Shown here: piece by piece, positions 36,089-47,039 of the stretch | Numbering within the stretch: position 1 is the stretch's first letter | How the letters are laid out: each line of letters opens with the position of its first letter | Assembly: GCA_023101725.1 (NCBI GenBank) | Contig: JALJCO010008724.1 | Location: forward strand, 1-64,000 | Length of the DNA stretch: 64,000 nucleotides | Reading direction: 5' to 3' | DNA from: Atherinomorus stipes | Taxonomy: Eukaryota; Chordata; Actinopteri; Atheriniformes; Atherinidae | Position numbers and translations under genes: made by a program | The notes under the pieces: generated by a model | Told to the model about the DNA's origin: nothing | The model's input: only the letters and a program-made list of their open reading frames with translations | The model's database searches: none

Positions 36089-38530
36089 ATGCCTGGACCA
36101 TATAAATGTTCAAAATGTTCAAAAAGGACCTTTACACTTCGGAAACTGATTCAGCATGTTGGACTTTTACATGCCCATGAACCTAATTTCAGCATAATCT
36201 GTGGGATAACTAACTGCCAATCGGCTTTTTCCAAGTATCATTCTTTTAGGCGGCATGTTTATCGAAAACACACAGGCTCTATTTCAAATTCCTCTGAGGT
36301 AACTGAAGAACATTTTGAAGAAATCACAGAGGTTGAACATACACACAAAGTTCAGCAGCCCACACCACCTAGTATGGATCATTTGCTTGAGAATTTCAGA
36401 GACCATTTGTTTAGCTTCATTCTCAAGTGTACTGAAAAAAATTATCTCTCCTACTCTGTCCAGCAAGACATTGTTGATGATATAAATTTTTTGTTGTGTT
36501 TTTTCAAGGAAAACTATGACTCATTTATTTCTTATCATTTGGAAAAGAATGGTTTCCACCTCAGTGACTGTCCAGAGCTTGAGCAGGTTTTGTCCACTTC
36601 AGACTTTTTCCAGAAAGCATGTGATTTAATTCGGTCACCATTCATGATAAAAGAACACTGCAAATCAAAAATGAACATGACGGAACCTATCAGTTACACA
36701 CTAAGAGACCATTCAGGAATGAAAATTGGTGATTATTCATATGTTCCAATCACACAGGTATTAAAAAACTATTGTCAGGTGGAGGATGTGTGGGAACAGA
36801 TTGTTTTGGATGACCACAAAAACCAAGATGAGGATGTTTTGATCAATTACAGTGATGGCTTGTATTTCAAAGAGCATTCATTTTTCAAAGATAACCCTCA
36901 AGCTCTAAGACTTCATTTTTATGAAGATGAGTTTGAAATTGTGAACCCACTTGGTGCTAAAAGAAATAAGTACAAAATCTGTGCTTTTTATTATACAGTG
37001 GGGAACATAAGTGCAAAATATCGCTCAAAGTTGAGTCACATTCATTTGGCCTTAATGGTTCGCTATTCACATTTAAAACAGTGTGGGCTTGAAAGTATAG
37101 TACAACCTTTGATAGCTGAGCTGAAGTTGCTATCCACAGAGGGTTTCACTATCTATCTGAATGAAGTAGAGCACACAATTCATGCTGCTCTAGCAACCAT
37201 TTCCTGTGACAACCTCTCTGCCCATATGATTGGGCGGTTTTCAATGTCTTTCAATACTGGCAGAATATGTCGATTTTGTATGGCTTCACATTCAGACATA
37301 CAACAAAAGTTTTGTGAGGACAGTTTTGTTCTTAGAACAACTGAAGTACATAAATACCACATAGACTGTGTGAAAAATGACAAGGAGAGTGCTGTTCTGT
37401 ACGGTGTGTATGGTAATTGTACATTTGATGCACTACCTTACTTTGATGTGACAAAGTGTCTTCCCCCAGATGTAATGCATGACTTGCTGGAGGGAGTCAT
37501 CCCTCTGGTAATGAAGCTGGTCATTTGTAAAGCTCATAATGAAAAGCACATAACCATACATGAAATCAATGATGAGCTGAAAAATGTTAACATTGGGAAG
37601 AATGACAAACCAAACAAACCAGTGCCACTGACAGAAAAAATTCTTCGAAATTCTAACATTGTTGGATCAGCCAGTCAAAAATGGTGCCTGTTCAGGCTCT
37701 TGCCTTTTCTAATGGCTCACCGTGTTCCACCTGGCACTCCATATTGGCATGTGTTCTTACTATGTTCAGAAATCGTAGATATCATAATGGCTACAAACGT
37801 GAGAAAAGATGAGCTTGCTCATTTAAACTTGCTGATTCAAGAATTCCTTGATAAGACGACTGAAGTCTTTGGAAATGTTTTAACACCAAAGTGTCACTAC
37901 CTGATTCACTATCCTAGACTGATATTGATGTATGGTCCTCTTCGCCCCTTGTGGTGTATGAGATATGAAAGCAAGCATCAGTATTTCAAAAATATAGCCA
38001 GCAAATGCAGGAACTTTGTAAACATAACTGCAACTCTTAGCAATCGTCATCAAATGAAGCAATGCTGGGAGTTTTCCTCAGATAGGTTGCTTGGTGACTT
38101 TGAAAATGCACTTAGCAAAAGTGTAAGTGTGCCATTTTCATCTCTGCCAGGTGATTTACAGAATGCTCTCGAATTACACAAAAGTTTTAAAGATGTACAT
38201 TTTCAGGATAAAGTGCTTCAACGTGTGTCTGCTATATCTGTCAGTAGTGTCAAATACGCCCTTGAGGATGTTTTTGTAGTAGGCCATGTACACACTGAAG
38301 CCATCCCTTTATTCTTGAAAATCAAATACATTCTGAATGTTGACACTTGTTGGGTGTTGTGTGGGAAACTGTTATTTCCTTGTTCTTTTGACAGTCACTT
38401 CCATGCTTACCAAGTGACGGTTGACCATGACTGGGTTCTGTTCAGTCCAGGAAATGAGTTGGACTATCAAGCTCTAGACACATATGTAGTTGATGATAGA
38501 TTATTTGTTTCTTTGCGGTATTCTGTGTAA
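36089..38530 (+). CDS. CACTA/EnSpm (Tnp2-like) transposase with two C2H2 zinc fingers
   Basis: Intact 813-residue single-exon frame. Two C2H2 fingers open the protein: C7-x2-C10-x12-H23-x4-H28 and C38-x4-C43-x12-H56-x4-H61, a likely DNA-binding head. The core shows the signature order of the CMC (CACTA/Mirage/Chapaev) DDE group: D374 in CDNLSAH, a C394-x2-C397 pair, D461 in PPDVMHDLLEGV, PKCHYLIHYP near residue 600, and E627 in MRYESKHQYFKN. I infer D374, D461 and E627 as candidate catalytic residues. It would bind the element's ends and cut and paste it in the nucleus. The ATG is 2 nt after the SAMD3-like stop; the transposase frame is already open from 36029, so a frameshift fusion is also conceivable. 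A poly(A) signal follows ~96 nt after the stop. Confidence 0.88.
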   Translation: MPGPYKCSKCSKRTFTLRKLIQHVGLLHAHEPNFSIICGITNCQSAFSKYHSFRRHVYRKHTGSISNSSEVTEEHFEEITEVEHTHKVQQPTPPSMDHLLENFRDHLFSFILKCTEKNYLSYSVQQDIVDDINFLLCFFKENYDSFISYHLEKNGFHLSDCPELEQVLSTSDFFQKACDLIRSPFMIKEHCKSKMNMTEPISYTLRDHSGMKIGDYSYVPITQVLKNYCQVEDVWEQIVLDDHKNQDEDVLINYSDGLYFKEHSFFKDNPQALRLHFYEDEFEIVNPLGAKRNKYKICAFYYTVGNISAKYRSKLSHIHLALMVRYSHLKQCGLESIVQPLIAELKLLSTEGFTIYLNEVEHTIHAALATISCDNLSAHMIGRFSMSFNTGRICRFCMASHSDIQQKFCEDSFVLRTTEVHKYHIDCVKNDKESAVLYGVYGNCTFDALPYFDVTKCLPPDVMHDLLEGVIPLVMKLVICKAHNEKHITIHEINDELKNVNIGKNDKPNKPVPLTEKILRNSNIVGSASQKWCLFRLLPFLMAHRVPPGTPYWHVFLLCSEIVDIIMATNVRKDELAHLNLLIQEFLDKTTEVFGNVLTPKCHYLIHYPRLILMYGPLRPLWCMRYESKHQYFKNIASKCRNFVNITATLSNRHQMKQCWEFSSDRLLGDFENALSKSVSVPFSSLPGDLQNALELHKSFKDVHFQDKVLQRVSAISVSSVKYALEDVFVVGHVHTEAIPLFLKIKYILNVDTCWVLCGKLLFPCSFDSHFHAYQVTVDHDWVLFSPGNELDYQALDTYVVDDRLFVSLRYSV

Positions 38531-38625
38531 ATATATTGTTGTGATTCGTTTAGGACTTTTAAATGAATACACTTTACCTGAAATGTACGTGACGAGATGA
38601 ATTTTTTTTGTACTGTTTTAATGAA

Positions 38626-38631
38626 AATAAA
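38626..38631 (+). promoter_or_regulatory. Poly(A) signal for the transposase transcript
   Basis: AATAAA 96 nt after the transposase stop, just before the right subterminal motif array. It could serve both upstream reading frames. Confidence 0.7.
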
Positions 38632-38639
38632 AAGCTTTT

Positions 38640-38916
38640 TGTGGACAATATAGGTACATTTTTGTCTCTTTAAGGTCCAGATTGAGTCGTCGCTGGGGGG
38701 GTACCCTTTAAAGTACCCTATTGTACCCTTTTCAATGGGAACATTTCTGTACCATAGTTTTAAGGTACATTTTTGTCTTGCAGGGTACATGATTGTACCT
38801 TAACTGGTACAACTTAATAAGGTACAAAAATGTACCATGATAGAAGGGTACGGAAATGTCTCTCAAAAAGGTACACCCCCAGCGACAAGCATTTGTACCC
38901 TTTTAGGTACAAGCTG
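38640..38916. repeat. Right subterminal GGTAC/GTACC motif array of the CACTA element
   Basis: About sixteen GGTAC or GTACC cores, often as AGGTACA or TGTACCT, in both orientations. The left counterpart is 27721-27890, with a further ACAAATTTGTACCATTTCAA pair at ~27855 and ~28985. Confidence 0.85.
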
Positions 38917-38937
38917 GTACCTCTATTTTTGAGTGTG
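38917..38937 (-). repeat. Right terminal inverted repeat of the CACTA element
   Basis: Ends TATTTTTGAGTGTG. Exact inverted copy of 27704-27724, followed by TA. Confidence 0.95.
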
Positions 38938-38939
38938 TA

Positions 38940-40380
38940 TGTTACCAAAAACAAAACAAAACTGGAGCTATTTTGAATAAGTACCCTTTAAACAGACAGT
39001 TCAACTTAGAAAATCAGGAACAAAACACTGAAAAAATAACAGTCTTACTTTGTTTTCATCATTCAACTGAGCTTTAATAGTTTAGTTCATTAGTTTATTT
39101 GACAGGGACAGTGTACAATAAAAATTAGTCTTAAAAAGAAAAGATGTTTTGTAGCAGAGTTAGCTACTGCTAATTTCCATTTATTGTCCCCGGGCAGGTA
39201 TACACATTTAAAAACACATTACATAACAAACTACAATTAAGGAGGAACCTGAGCTTGCTGACCTTTGATAAACTCTGAGATGTGGGGGCAGCGTGGAAAC
39301 ATCAGCACAGTGAATGTCCAGTAACTGGGAATATTTACCAATCATCTGGGAAATAAAATAGTACATGTTTCCACGTACCCCTGTTATGTGCTCACAGGAG
39401 TACAAGTACCCCCCGCTTGGGCTGAGGTAAGGGATTGAAAACATGACTAAATCAAATGACTGTGACAAAGTGAACACAGAAACTTTCCCTTCCACTATCC
39501 GGTTACACAACTTCCCTTACAATTAAAGTGAAAGCATTTGGTGTATGTTTACATAACCAAAACACAAATCCTTACGAAACTATAGACAGTCACTGGGTTT
39601 CCATTACACTTGGAATTTTGCAAAATCTTAATATCGCAATTAAAAACTGCTAATTGAAATGCCTACATTAAAAAAAAATCCTCTCAAATACAGCAAAAAA
39701 GTTTTTACACTAATGAGGCAGATTTTCGGATGATTCGATAAAGCAGTTTTTTGCAAAAGTGTAATGCAAACACTTTTTTGCATTTACACGCCATCAGGCG
39801 TGACGTAGGGTGGTAAAATCCAGTTATTCCTTCTTGATTAGGACGTTTATGATCATTCACAAGCATTAACTGTGGATGGGGGATCAGTCACATAGGCTAT
39901 TAATATTAAGGACTACATGAAAAATCCCCAAATTGTTGTAACTCAGCAAGCTGGGATCAGTTTGGACATTATACAGATGGTCCTTCATGTATTAGTTACG
40001 ACTGGCTACAAGCCGTTTACGTCGTTTGCACACATTTGTAACACCACGACTCAGTTATCACGTTCCCATACGTTAATTATATGTTACCACGATTTAATAA
40101 TGCGTGACCACGGGATAACATCGTATGACTGCGCCTACGTATCATCAGTCAGGAACTGCGTGCCGAATAAAAGTGGAATACAAGATCAAGAAATGAGATC
40201 CACACTCCAGAAGTTGATCCTGAGGGGTTTTTAGTTTGTGTTACGTTTCGGGCGTCTGTTCTGGAAGTCGCCATGAGTGTTTTTCCCTGCTGATGTGATC
40301 AGAGGCTCCGTACATACAGACTTTACCTCTGAATTATCATCTGCTGCTTTCGTCTCCTGATGATATAAAGTTTATTTCTC
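38940..40380. other. No gene recognised
   Basis: Short frames only (minus-strand 39208-39510, plus-strand 39917-40234) without motifs. Confidence 0.4.
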
Positions 40381-40393
40381 CATCCTCCCCAAA

Positions 40394-40672
40394 GTGGAAC
40401 TAGAGAAACTGAACCGGAACAAGACTGCAAGTCCAGATGGTGTCAGTCCCAGAGTTCTCAAGACCTGCTCAGAACAACTATGTCTGATTCTCCAGCATCT
40501 TTTTAACACCAGCCGGAGACAGAACAGAGTTCCTGTGCTGTGGAAAACATCCTGTCTTGTTCCGGTGCCTAAAAAACCACAACCAGCTGAACCAAATGAC
40601 TACAGACCAGCTGCCCTGACGTCTCACATCATGAAAGTCCTGGAGAGACTCTTAAGCCAGAATCAGACATGA
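40394..40672 (+). mobile_element. Non-LTR reverse transcriptase fragment
   Basis: A 92-codon frame reads LNRNKTASPDGVSPRVLKTC, then VPVLWKTSCLVPVPKKPQPA and NDYRPAALTSHIMKVLERLL. These are the RT fingers motifs (SPDG, VPV.K, NDYRP.ALTS) of fish CR1/L2/Rex1-type LINEs. Both ends are truncated, so it is a fossil. Downstream to ~41000 no feature is recognised. Confidence 0.8.
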
Positions 40673-41202
40673 ATTCAGCCTGATTTTGGCTCGACAGAGA
40701 CGTCGCAGACAGTAGCTCACTGTCGTGCCCGATTCTGTGTTGTCGGATCACAGAACGTCGCATCTTCGCTCGTGTAGTGTGACATCATCAGCGACTGGCG
40801 ATTTGGCGCCTGTGACGCTTCAGGACCACGACGCAGAAAGACTAACATGTCACAATTTTTGGGTTTTGTCCGCCTAGTGTGACATGTCCTGCAAGGTGTC
40901 CCTACATATCGACCAATAGAAGGACAGCACGCTCCGACCAGTGAGATGCTCAGGAGCGCTGGTATACAAACAGCAATGGCAAAGGGGGAGAGACACAGCT
41001 AGAGCCCGACCGATTTTGGCTCATTAATCGCCATTGGCCAAAATGTGGCCGATATGAAAATTCTAGTTTTGCTTCAAACGGCAAAAAGAAACTTCTGCTG
41101 CGCGCTTCTGCTCTCCCCCTCCCTTCCTGAGAGCTGCTCATGCTGCTCCTTGCCTCCCCCCCCTCCCATACAGAGGGCAGTGCTTTCTCTGCACCCCCTC
41201 AC

Positions 41203-42309
41203 TAGAGATGGGCTGATCGATACCAATATCGATATTATCGATACCAATGCTGGTATTGATATTGAACGATACTCGTGTAAAAAGATCGATACTCAAGCTT
41301 TTTTTTCCCTCTCCCGAATGCACTCACTGCTGCGCAAACGGATTAATAAAAGTCTGGAGTAGCGCTGCGCTGTCACAGAGCGGGGAGCAGCACTCTCCCC
41401 CCTCTTGTCTTTAGTTGTTGCACCATCACATGGCTCAGCGGCGCCAGCCAAACAGCCTTGTATGTCGGCTCAGCCTGGCCCACGCACTCAGCACTCTCCT
41501 CTCCTCGAGACGCCGGAGTATCGAAATGACAGAGAAGCTCTGTTTGGCTTTATTTTATTGCAGAAAATGGAACGACAGCGAGCTGTATAGATTGCAACGG
41601 GGCTGTTAAATACAGAAAAAACACAACAAACCTCTACATGCACATGGAAACCCACGCAGCAGAAAACACGGAGCTGCAGGAACAGCGAGACATTATAAAA
41701 TGAAATTGAGAGTGGTCATCTTCAGCATCAGTTCATATTACTTTATTAAAGTGCATGTTACTTAAGTCAAATGCTACTGGAAAAACAAAGAAATATAATT
41801 AAGACATTGCAATAATCTAGTACATTTATTCCATCGAAAAATGTTATCTAACATTAGATAAAGCTTTGATTATTCCACAACAGGGAAATTTATAGAATTA
41901 CTTTAAAGCAACAGGCAAGTGCACACAGTGCAAAATTATACATAAGGATTGAAAGATATAATATCATAAGAGGTGGACTGGTAAAAAACTAGATTAATGA
42001 TTTTCTGGAACTGAAACAAATATACTAAATATGACACAGCTCACACTTGATTGCATACAAGTACCCTTTTGTGTTACGTGTGAAATAAATACAGAATGAT
42101 TACATACAGGTACTATAGCCCATTATTATTTCCAGATTCACCAAGAGCTGAGTTTAATGAAATTCTATCCTAGGTCTTTTTGGATCCTTTGGATCTATGA
42201 AGCTTAAATATGAAAAAGTATCAGTATCGGTATCGATATCGGCGATACTGGCCCTGTGTTTACTTGGTATCGGATCGATACCAAAAATTCCTGGTATCGC
42301 CCAGCTCTA
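41203..42309. mobile_element. hAT-type element with perfect 8-bp duplication (nested)
   Basis: Termini TAGAGATGGGCTGATCGATA and GGTATCGCCCAGCTCTA. CCCCTCAC stands on both sides (41195-41202, 42310-42317). A decayed BED-finger stretch near 41600-41690 (reading NTTNLYMHMETHA with interruptions) marks transposase ancestry. Homologous to 6950-7756. Confidence 0.9.
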
Positions 42310-42931
42310 CCCCTCACTACTCCCCCTCCCTGTATCACACACGAGCTACGCAGGCAGAGAGGAGAGCAGACCGATGCAGACGTTTAGTTAACCCCTGGTA
42401 AGCTGTGACTTTATAAAACTATATAAAACTACACTTTAGTACTCTGTGACAAAAAACTTCCTCGAGGAAACACGCTGTTAGAGCGCATTAAGGAGAGCAG
42501 GCTTTTTAAATGCGCTAGTTTTAGCGACAATATTAGCATTTTAACAGTGCAAGTTGCCTCTTTGTGAAATAAACAAAGATGCAGCTGCTAACTCCATCTC
42601 TACTATTAGCTAATGTCAGACTGTTATACAGCAGTAAACGCTGTGTAAGTTGCCTCTTTGTGACACAAACGAGATAAATGCAACTGTTTAATTCCATCTC
42701 CTGTTATCTAATATAAAATTATTATATTGTGTCCCTCTATACTTCATGCCGTGCAGGTTTTTACTGGGACTCGTAAACTCAGAAGTTTAAGTTTTCATTA
42801 AACTAATTTAAAAGCTCCAACGAATGTATTTATTTGTAATTCTGTTTAGATGTTTTAAAAGCTGCAACATTGCTCTTAAATCTAGTTTGGTCCCTTGTGT
42901 TAAGCGGAAGATGGAACTTTTTGAAGCTTAA

Positions 42932-43710
42932 AGGAGTGATGACATAGCAGTTAAAAACTAGTTTATGTTGTTGGCATTACTGCATATGTAAATACTCCAA
43001 AGAAAAAAACGGCATTTTTTACAGCGGAGTATTGTTTTGAAACGGCAGACCTCACTTCCTCAGTAATACAGTTGGGTCCGGTGATGATATGGAGCTTTAC
43101 CCGGAGACCACGTTGACTTCATTTTGATTGGCTACACCTTATTTCGCTATGACCTTATTTGGAGAATCTAGGTCAAGCTGCGGTCGGACTTTGCTAAAGG
43201 CTAACTGCTAGCAACATGGGCACTTCAGACAGTGTGAGCTACGTTTATCAGACAAGACAGCATTTAGAAAATAAATAAACTTACAGGTAATGACAAGGTT
43301 GTGGCCCCCTCCCTCAGTGTTGCTGCAGAAGTTTGCTTTTAAATCCATTAGTTTGAAAACCCAGACCTGACTGCACAGAAGTTACTACTAGCTCCATACA
43401 TGCAGCTGAATCAATCAAACAGGGAGGGGAGGGGGGAGCGGACGGTGCATAAACCGTTAGGAGAGGGGGGCGCTGTTTACTTGATAGTGTGCTCTTATTG
43501 GAGCAATTAAATTACGTAGAATGATAGAACTACGTAGAATGATAGCCTGCTGTCTGATTCAACTGTTTCTGAGCAGAGAGACAAAGCTGACAGACCATAA
43601 ACAGGAACTTTGATTCTCACTCTGGACATTCACATGACCTCATCAGTGCACAATAGATCATATTATACACCCAAAACCCCAGAAAAGTGAAATTTGATGT
43701 CATGGCACCT
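42932..43710. mobile_element. TTAA-type MITE, family G copy 1 (nested)
   Basis: Starts AGGAGTGATGACATAGCA, ends GATGTCATGGCACCT, with TTAA on both sides (42928-42931, 43711-43714). A partial relative is at 60290-60545. Confidence 0.75.
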
Positions 43711-43910
43711 TTAAAGATGAAAAATTTATATTTTTAAGGTGTTTTAGTGAATGAGTCTTTAAAAATATATAATTTAAAAACACCTTCCATTAATCTGTGT
43801 GTTATCACTGTAAGCTGTTTGCAGCCAGTTGTTTTCATTTTGAAATGGTCATCTATAATATTGAAATCTAATTACTAAAATACACTAAATGTATATATAT
43901 TCATTCCCAG

Positions 43911-44062
43911 GCAGAGGAGAAGAGTAAGGTGGAGCCACTTCACAGAGATTTAACAGGTGTTAGATGCAACATATGTGATGTGAACGTTAACCTGGGCTGC
44001 AGCAACAGTAAGACAGAAAACGCAACAAATTTGTGTCAACACCTAAAACATCATCACAGATT
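43911..44062 (+). pseudogene. BED-type zinc finger fragment of an hAT transposase
   Basis: After a plausible acceptor (CATTCCCAG) the frame reads EEKSKVEPLHRDLTGVRCNI, then CDVNVNLGC and ENATNLCQHLKHHH. This is the C-x2-C ... NATNL-x2-H-x3-H pattern of BED fingers in hAT transposases. No catalytic domain follows, so only the DNA-binding exon remains. Confidence 0.7.
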
Positions 44063-44332
44063 CTGGAGTGTTCTGATTCTTAGTGTTGAATCATATTTTG
44101 GTCATTATAAGAATTTAAATTGTACTACAGTTAGACAGTATGTATGTCCTGTGTGTCTATGTTCATTTTTTAAATATCCTGGCTGATATATATTGGCTGA
44201 CATAGGATATCGGCCGATATTGGATATCGGCCAATATATCGGATATCGGCCAATATATCGGATATCGGGGTTTTTAAAGCCCCCAATATTGGTATCGGAA
44301 TCGGCCTCAAAAATCCCATATTGGTCGGGCTC

Positions 44333-45611
44333 AGCCACTCTCCAGTGGAACGGAGGAGAGATTTGTGGAGCTGTGGCAGCAGTTTTCACCTCTTTGATGT
44401 GCAGAATGGAGAGCCCATACTACTGGTGTCGCCAGAAAAAAATGATCTTAACCTCATCTCCCCCCTCACATCAGGACAGACTGAGACCTCCTGTGCCTCC
44501 CCTCCAGCCTGTTTGTTTCCTGCAGTCAGATGAAAAAGCAGCAACACTGCAGATCCAGATGCGTCATCCCGAGGTTCTGAAAACTTGATCATATCTTATC
44601 CAAACCTGTGCAGTCCAACTGTTTTGGGTTCTGCTGCACCTTTTCAACATGAACCTGAGTTCAGAGATGGACACCCTGACTAGTTTTAGTGCCTTAAAGG
44701 CAGTGAAGCCAGTAACTGATTACTTAGTAAAAAGATTACAGTAACCTGAATACATTATCAAGTTAAAGGTGATCTAACTAATTACTTTTTTTTTTCTTGT
44801 AATCTGATTACAGTTACTTTTGGTGATGTGTCATGCTCAGAAGAGCCGGCTCTGAGAGACTATCTTTTGTAGTGAATCAGAAGAGCCAGCTCCCATTAAG
44901 CAAGAGCTGGCTCCCAGTATTTTAGAGAGGGACCCAACTGCAGTCATGATACGTCACCATATATCCAATCCACATCGGAAGTTCCAATCGGAAGTTTCTT
45001 CTTCATGTAACTTACTAAAATCTAACTCTGACCCTTCCCCTAACCTTGACCACCCGAGTACACTATACGCATCTGTTTGCAAGCAGCAGATACAAACTCT
45101 TGGCCGTGTTTGACTAACTTCCACTTGAGACTTCTGCCCAATTCCAATTCCTCTTTTCATTCCTATGACTACCCTACCCCTAGCCCCTCCCCTTGGCCCT
45201 GACACTTGAAACGGAGTTTCAAGTGCAAGGGATCGAATTATTCCCCTAAGAAATGGGACAACCGTTCGAAATCCTCATGCGTCACCAATAGTCGTCCGTG
45301 GCGCAGTAAACCAACATCACGGCAGTTTCCAGAAGAGTTTGCAATGTTTGCAATGCCGTCTGCAGCATTGAATTGTCAATAAAGTTTTGTTCCAAAAAAA
45401 ACCCATCTGCAGCAGCAGCCTTCCTGGGTGACTGAATCATTTATTTGGCTCCAGGCCGAAAAATGTAAAAATGAAAGGAAAAGAAGACGCCTTTGACTCA
45501 AACTTGCCGTTAATGTTACTTTTCAGACATGATCAGTTGCAAGAAATGTTACAAAACTAGCGACTTTATTCACATTTCTAATAAAACTGTCTTTAATACA
45601 TTACAGCGACC
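44333..45611. other. Repeat-like remnants, no gene
   Basis: 44660-44830 contains GTAACTGATTACTTAGTAA / GATTACAGTAAC words. 44845-44930 contains AGAGCCGGCTC and GAGCCAGCTC/GAGCTGGCTC palindromes typical of hAT MITE ends. Boundaries cannot be drawn. Confidence 0.4.
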
Positions 45612-45615
45612 TTAA

Positions 45616-46109
45616 AGGGACTAGAGGCAGGAATAAAAAAACAAACAAACATGCATGTCCATTTTTTTTATACTAATGGGTGATGAAGCGCTGAATACCC
45701 CCCAAAAAAACGTTTCCACCCACGTTTCTCTCCGTTGCCTTGAACAGGCTGTGTGCTGCAAAATGCGCTGCAATTCAGTGTCCGAATTTCCCGCGCTGCC
45801 CTGCGGACGTGACGTCAAATGATGCTACATCTGCAGTTTTGATACAGGAAGAAGACGGTCGCGGTAAATTCAAACACTGTAATTGATAATTATGGATTAT
45901 TCTGCCGTCAGCAAACGATCCAGATCAACTGAAAGACACTAAAAAGTGTAACTATGAAGAAAAAGCATAGTAGTAGCTTAGCTTAGTACACAACATTATA
46001 GCTTCAGTTTGTGCATGATCCCGTGACGGCTTGGCCCGTGGCTGCAGTTACCTGAAGCGCCAGTCGCGGCAGTCACAAGTTTTGTTTCTTAATCTTGCCT
46101 CAAGTCCCT
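45616..46109. mobile_element. TTAA-type MITE, family E complete copy
   Basis: Termini AGGGACTAGAGGCAGGA and TCTTGCCTCAAGTCCCT with TTAA on both sides (45612-45615, 46110-46113). 494 bp. Truncated relative at 23158-23410. Confidence 0.9.
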
Positions 46110-46639
46110 TTAAATAGCAATTTTCTTATTTTATTTACAAAAAAATACATTTACACATTTTTCTGGCTGCTGCTGACGATTTCCCCGCCCTTTTGCCCAT
46201 ATTTCGCATGGAATTGTGGTAATATCACATACCATTCGTTTTCTAGTGTGCCCCTGGAAAATCCCTGTTTTGAGGGCCAGATAGCCCTACCACTTCCCCT
46301 TTGCCCTCGGTCTGAACCAGAATTCAGACATTACTACCGCTGCACATGAATGCGCAAAATGAAGGGTTAGGGCCAAGGGGGGAAATGGAATTCACCCTTC
46401 CTGTATGGATTGGATGTGTGGCAGCTCCTGTGTCGGTCATTGTAACTGCAGTTAGGTATTCTTGGTTCTTTAGGAGAACTTTGCAAAACCTTGTTTCGAT
46501 TGACCATTTTAAAGACCACATGACCAGTCATATGTGAACATACAGGCTTTTGAAAACAGAGGACAGATATTTCACTACAACTGAAGACAGCAGACAGTGG
46601 TGAGGAGAGTGTGTGAGTCAAAAACTGTAGAAAATAAGG

Positions 46640-46790
46640 ACGTAGTAAGCCAGTTGGGCGTGTCCCACCATCACCATCTTGCCGTGTCACGTGTGTCGTC
46701 ACTTCTGGAAAATACTAAAATGGGCAAGCGTGGCCTCGGGGCAAATGATTGACAGCCAACGTACTCTGGGCTAAATGCAAACCGAGCTAA
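46640..46790. repeat. Relative of the intron-1 MITE at 29529-29911
   Basis: GTTGGGCGTGTCCCACCATC, ATACTAAAATGGGC and ACTCTGGGCT blocks match 29770-29910 in reverse orientation. Confidence 0.65.
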
Positions 46791-47039
46791 TACAAAACTT
46801 TGCAATTGCTGTTAGCTGGTCACCGTGAGCAAGACTCTGGAGCACTTTTTTAATATTTCAAATGCAGCCAGCGATCAGGATGGCTTCTCGTTTTCCTCCA
46901 ACTTTCATATAACAGAGTTCGATTGAGCCCGAGCCAACAAGGTCCTTAGAAGTCCACAAAAACTTGTTAATATTCCTCCGCCATTCTATTCCTTTAAACA
47001 TTTCATCTATCTGTTATAACTGACAATGGACCGGATGCC

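Larger units (their letters stand above)
27704..38937 (+). mobile_element. CACTA/EnSpm-type DNA transposon, 11.2 kb, two intact gene products
   Basis: Both ends carry the same 21-bp terminal inverted repeat, beginning CACACTCAAAAATAGAGG (27704-27724 and 38917-38937, no mismatch). A TA target duplication lies outside (27702-27703, 38938-38939). Subterminal zones are packed with GGTAC/GTACC motifs in both orientations: about 9 in the left ~190 bp and about 16 in the right ~290 bp. Such arrays are typical transposase-binding sites in CACTA elements. Inside are a nine-exon SAMD3-like gene and a single-exon CACTA-type transposase, both on the plus strand and both open. Introns 1 and 7 carry later insertions. 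Intact termini plus intact frames mean it could be, or recently was, autonomous. Confidence 0.88.
41000..44332. mobile_element. hAT-like element, 3.3 kb, with BED-finger remnant and two nested insertions
   Basis: Termini TAGAGCCCGACCGAT and ATTGGTCGGGCTCA. Long GCCGATATCGG-type arms lie near the right end. No matching 8-bp flanks, so boundaries are moderately certain. Two younger elements (41203-42309 and 42932-43710) account for ~1.9 kb. A zinc-finger remnant near the right end supports an hAT origin. Confidence 0.65.
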
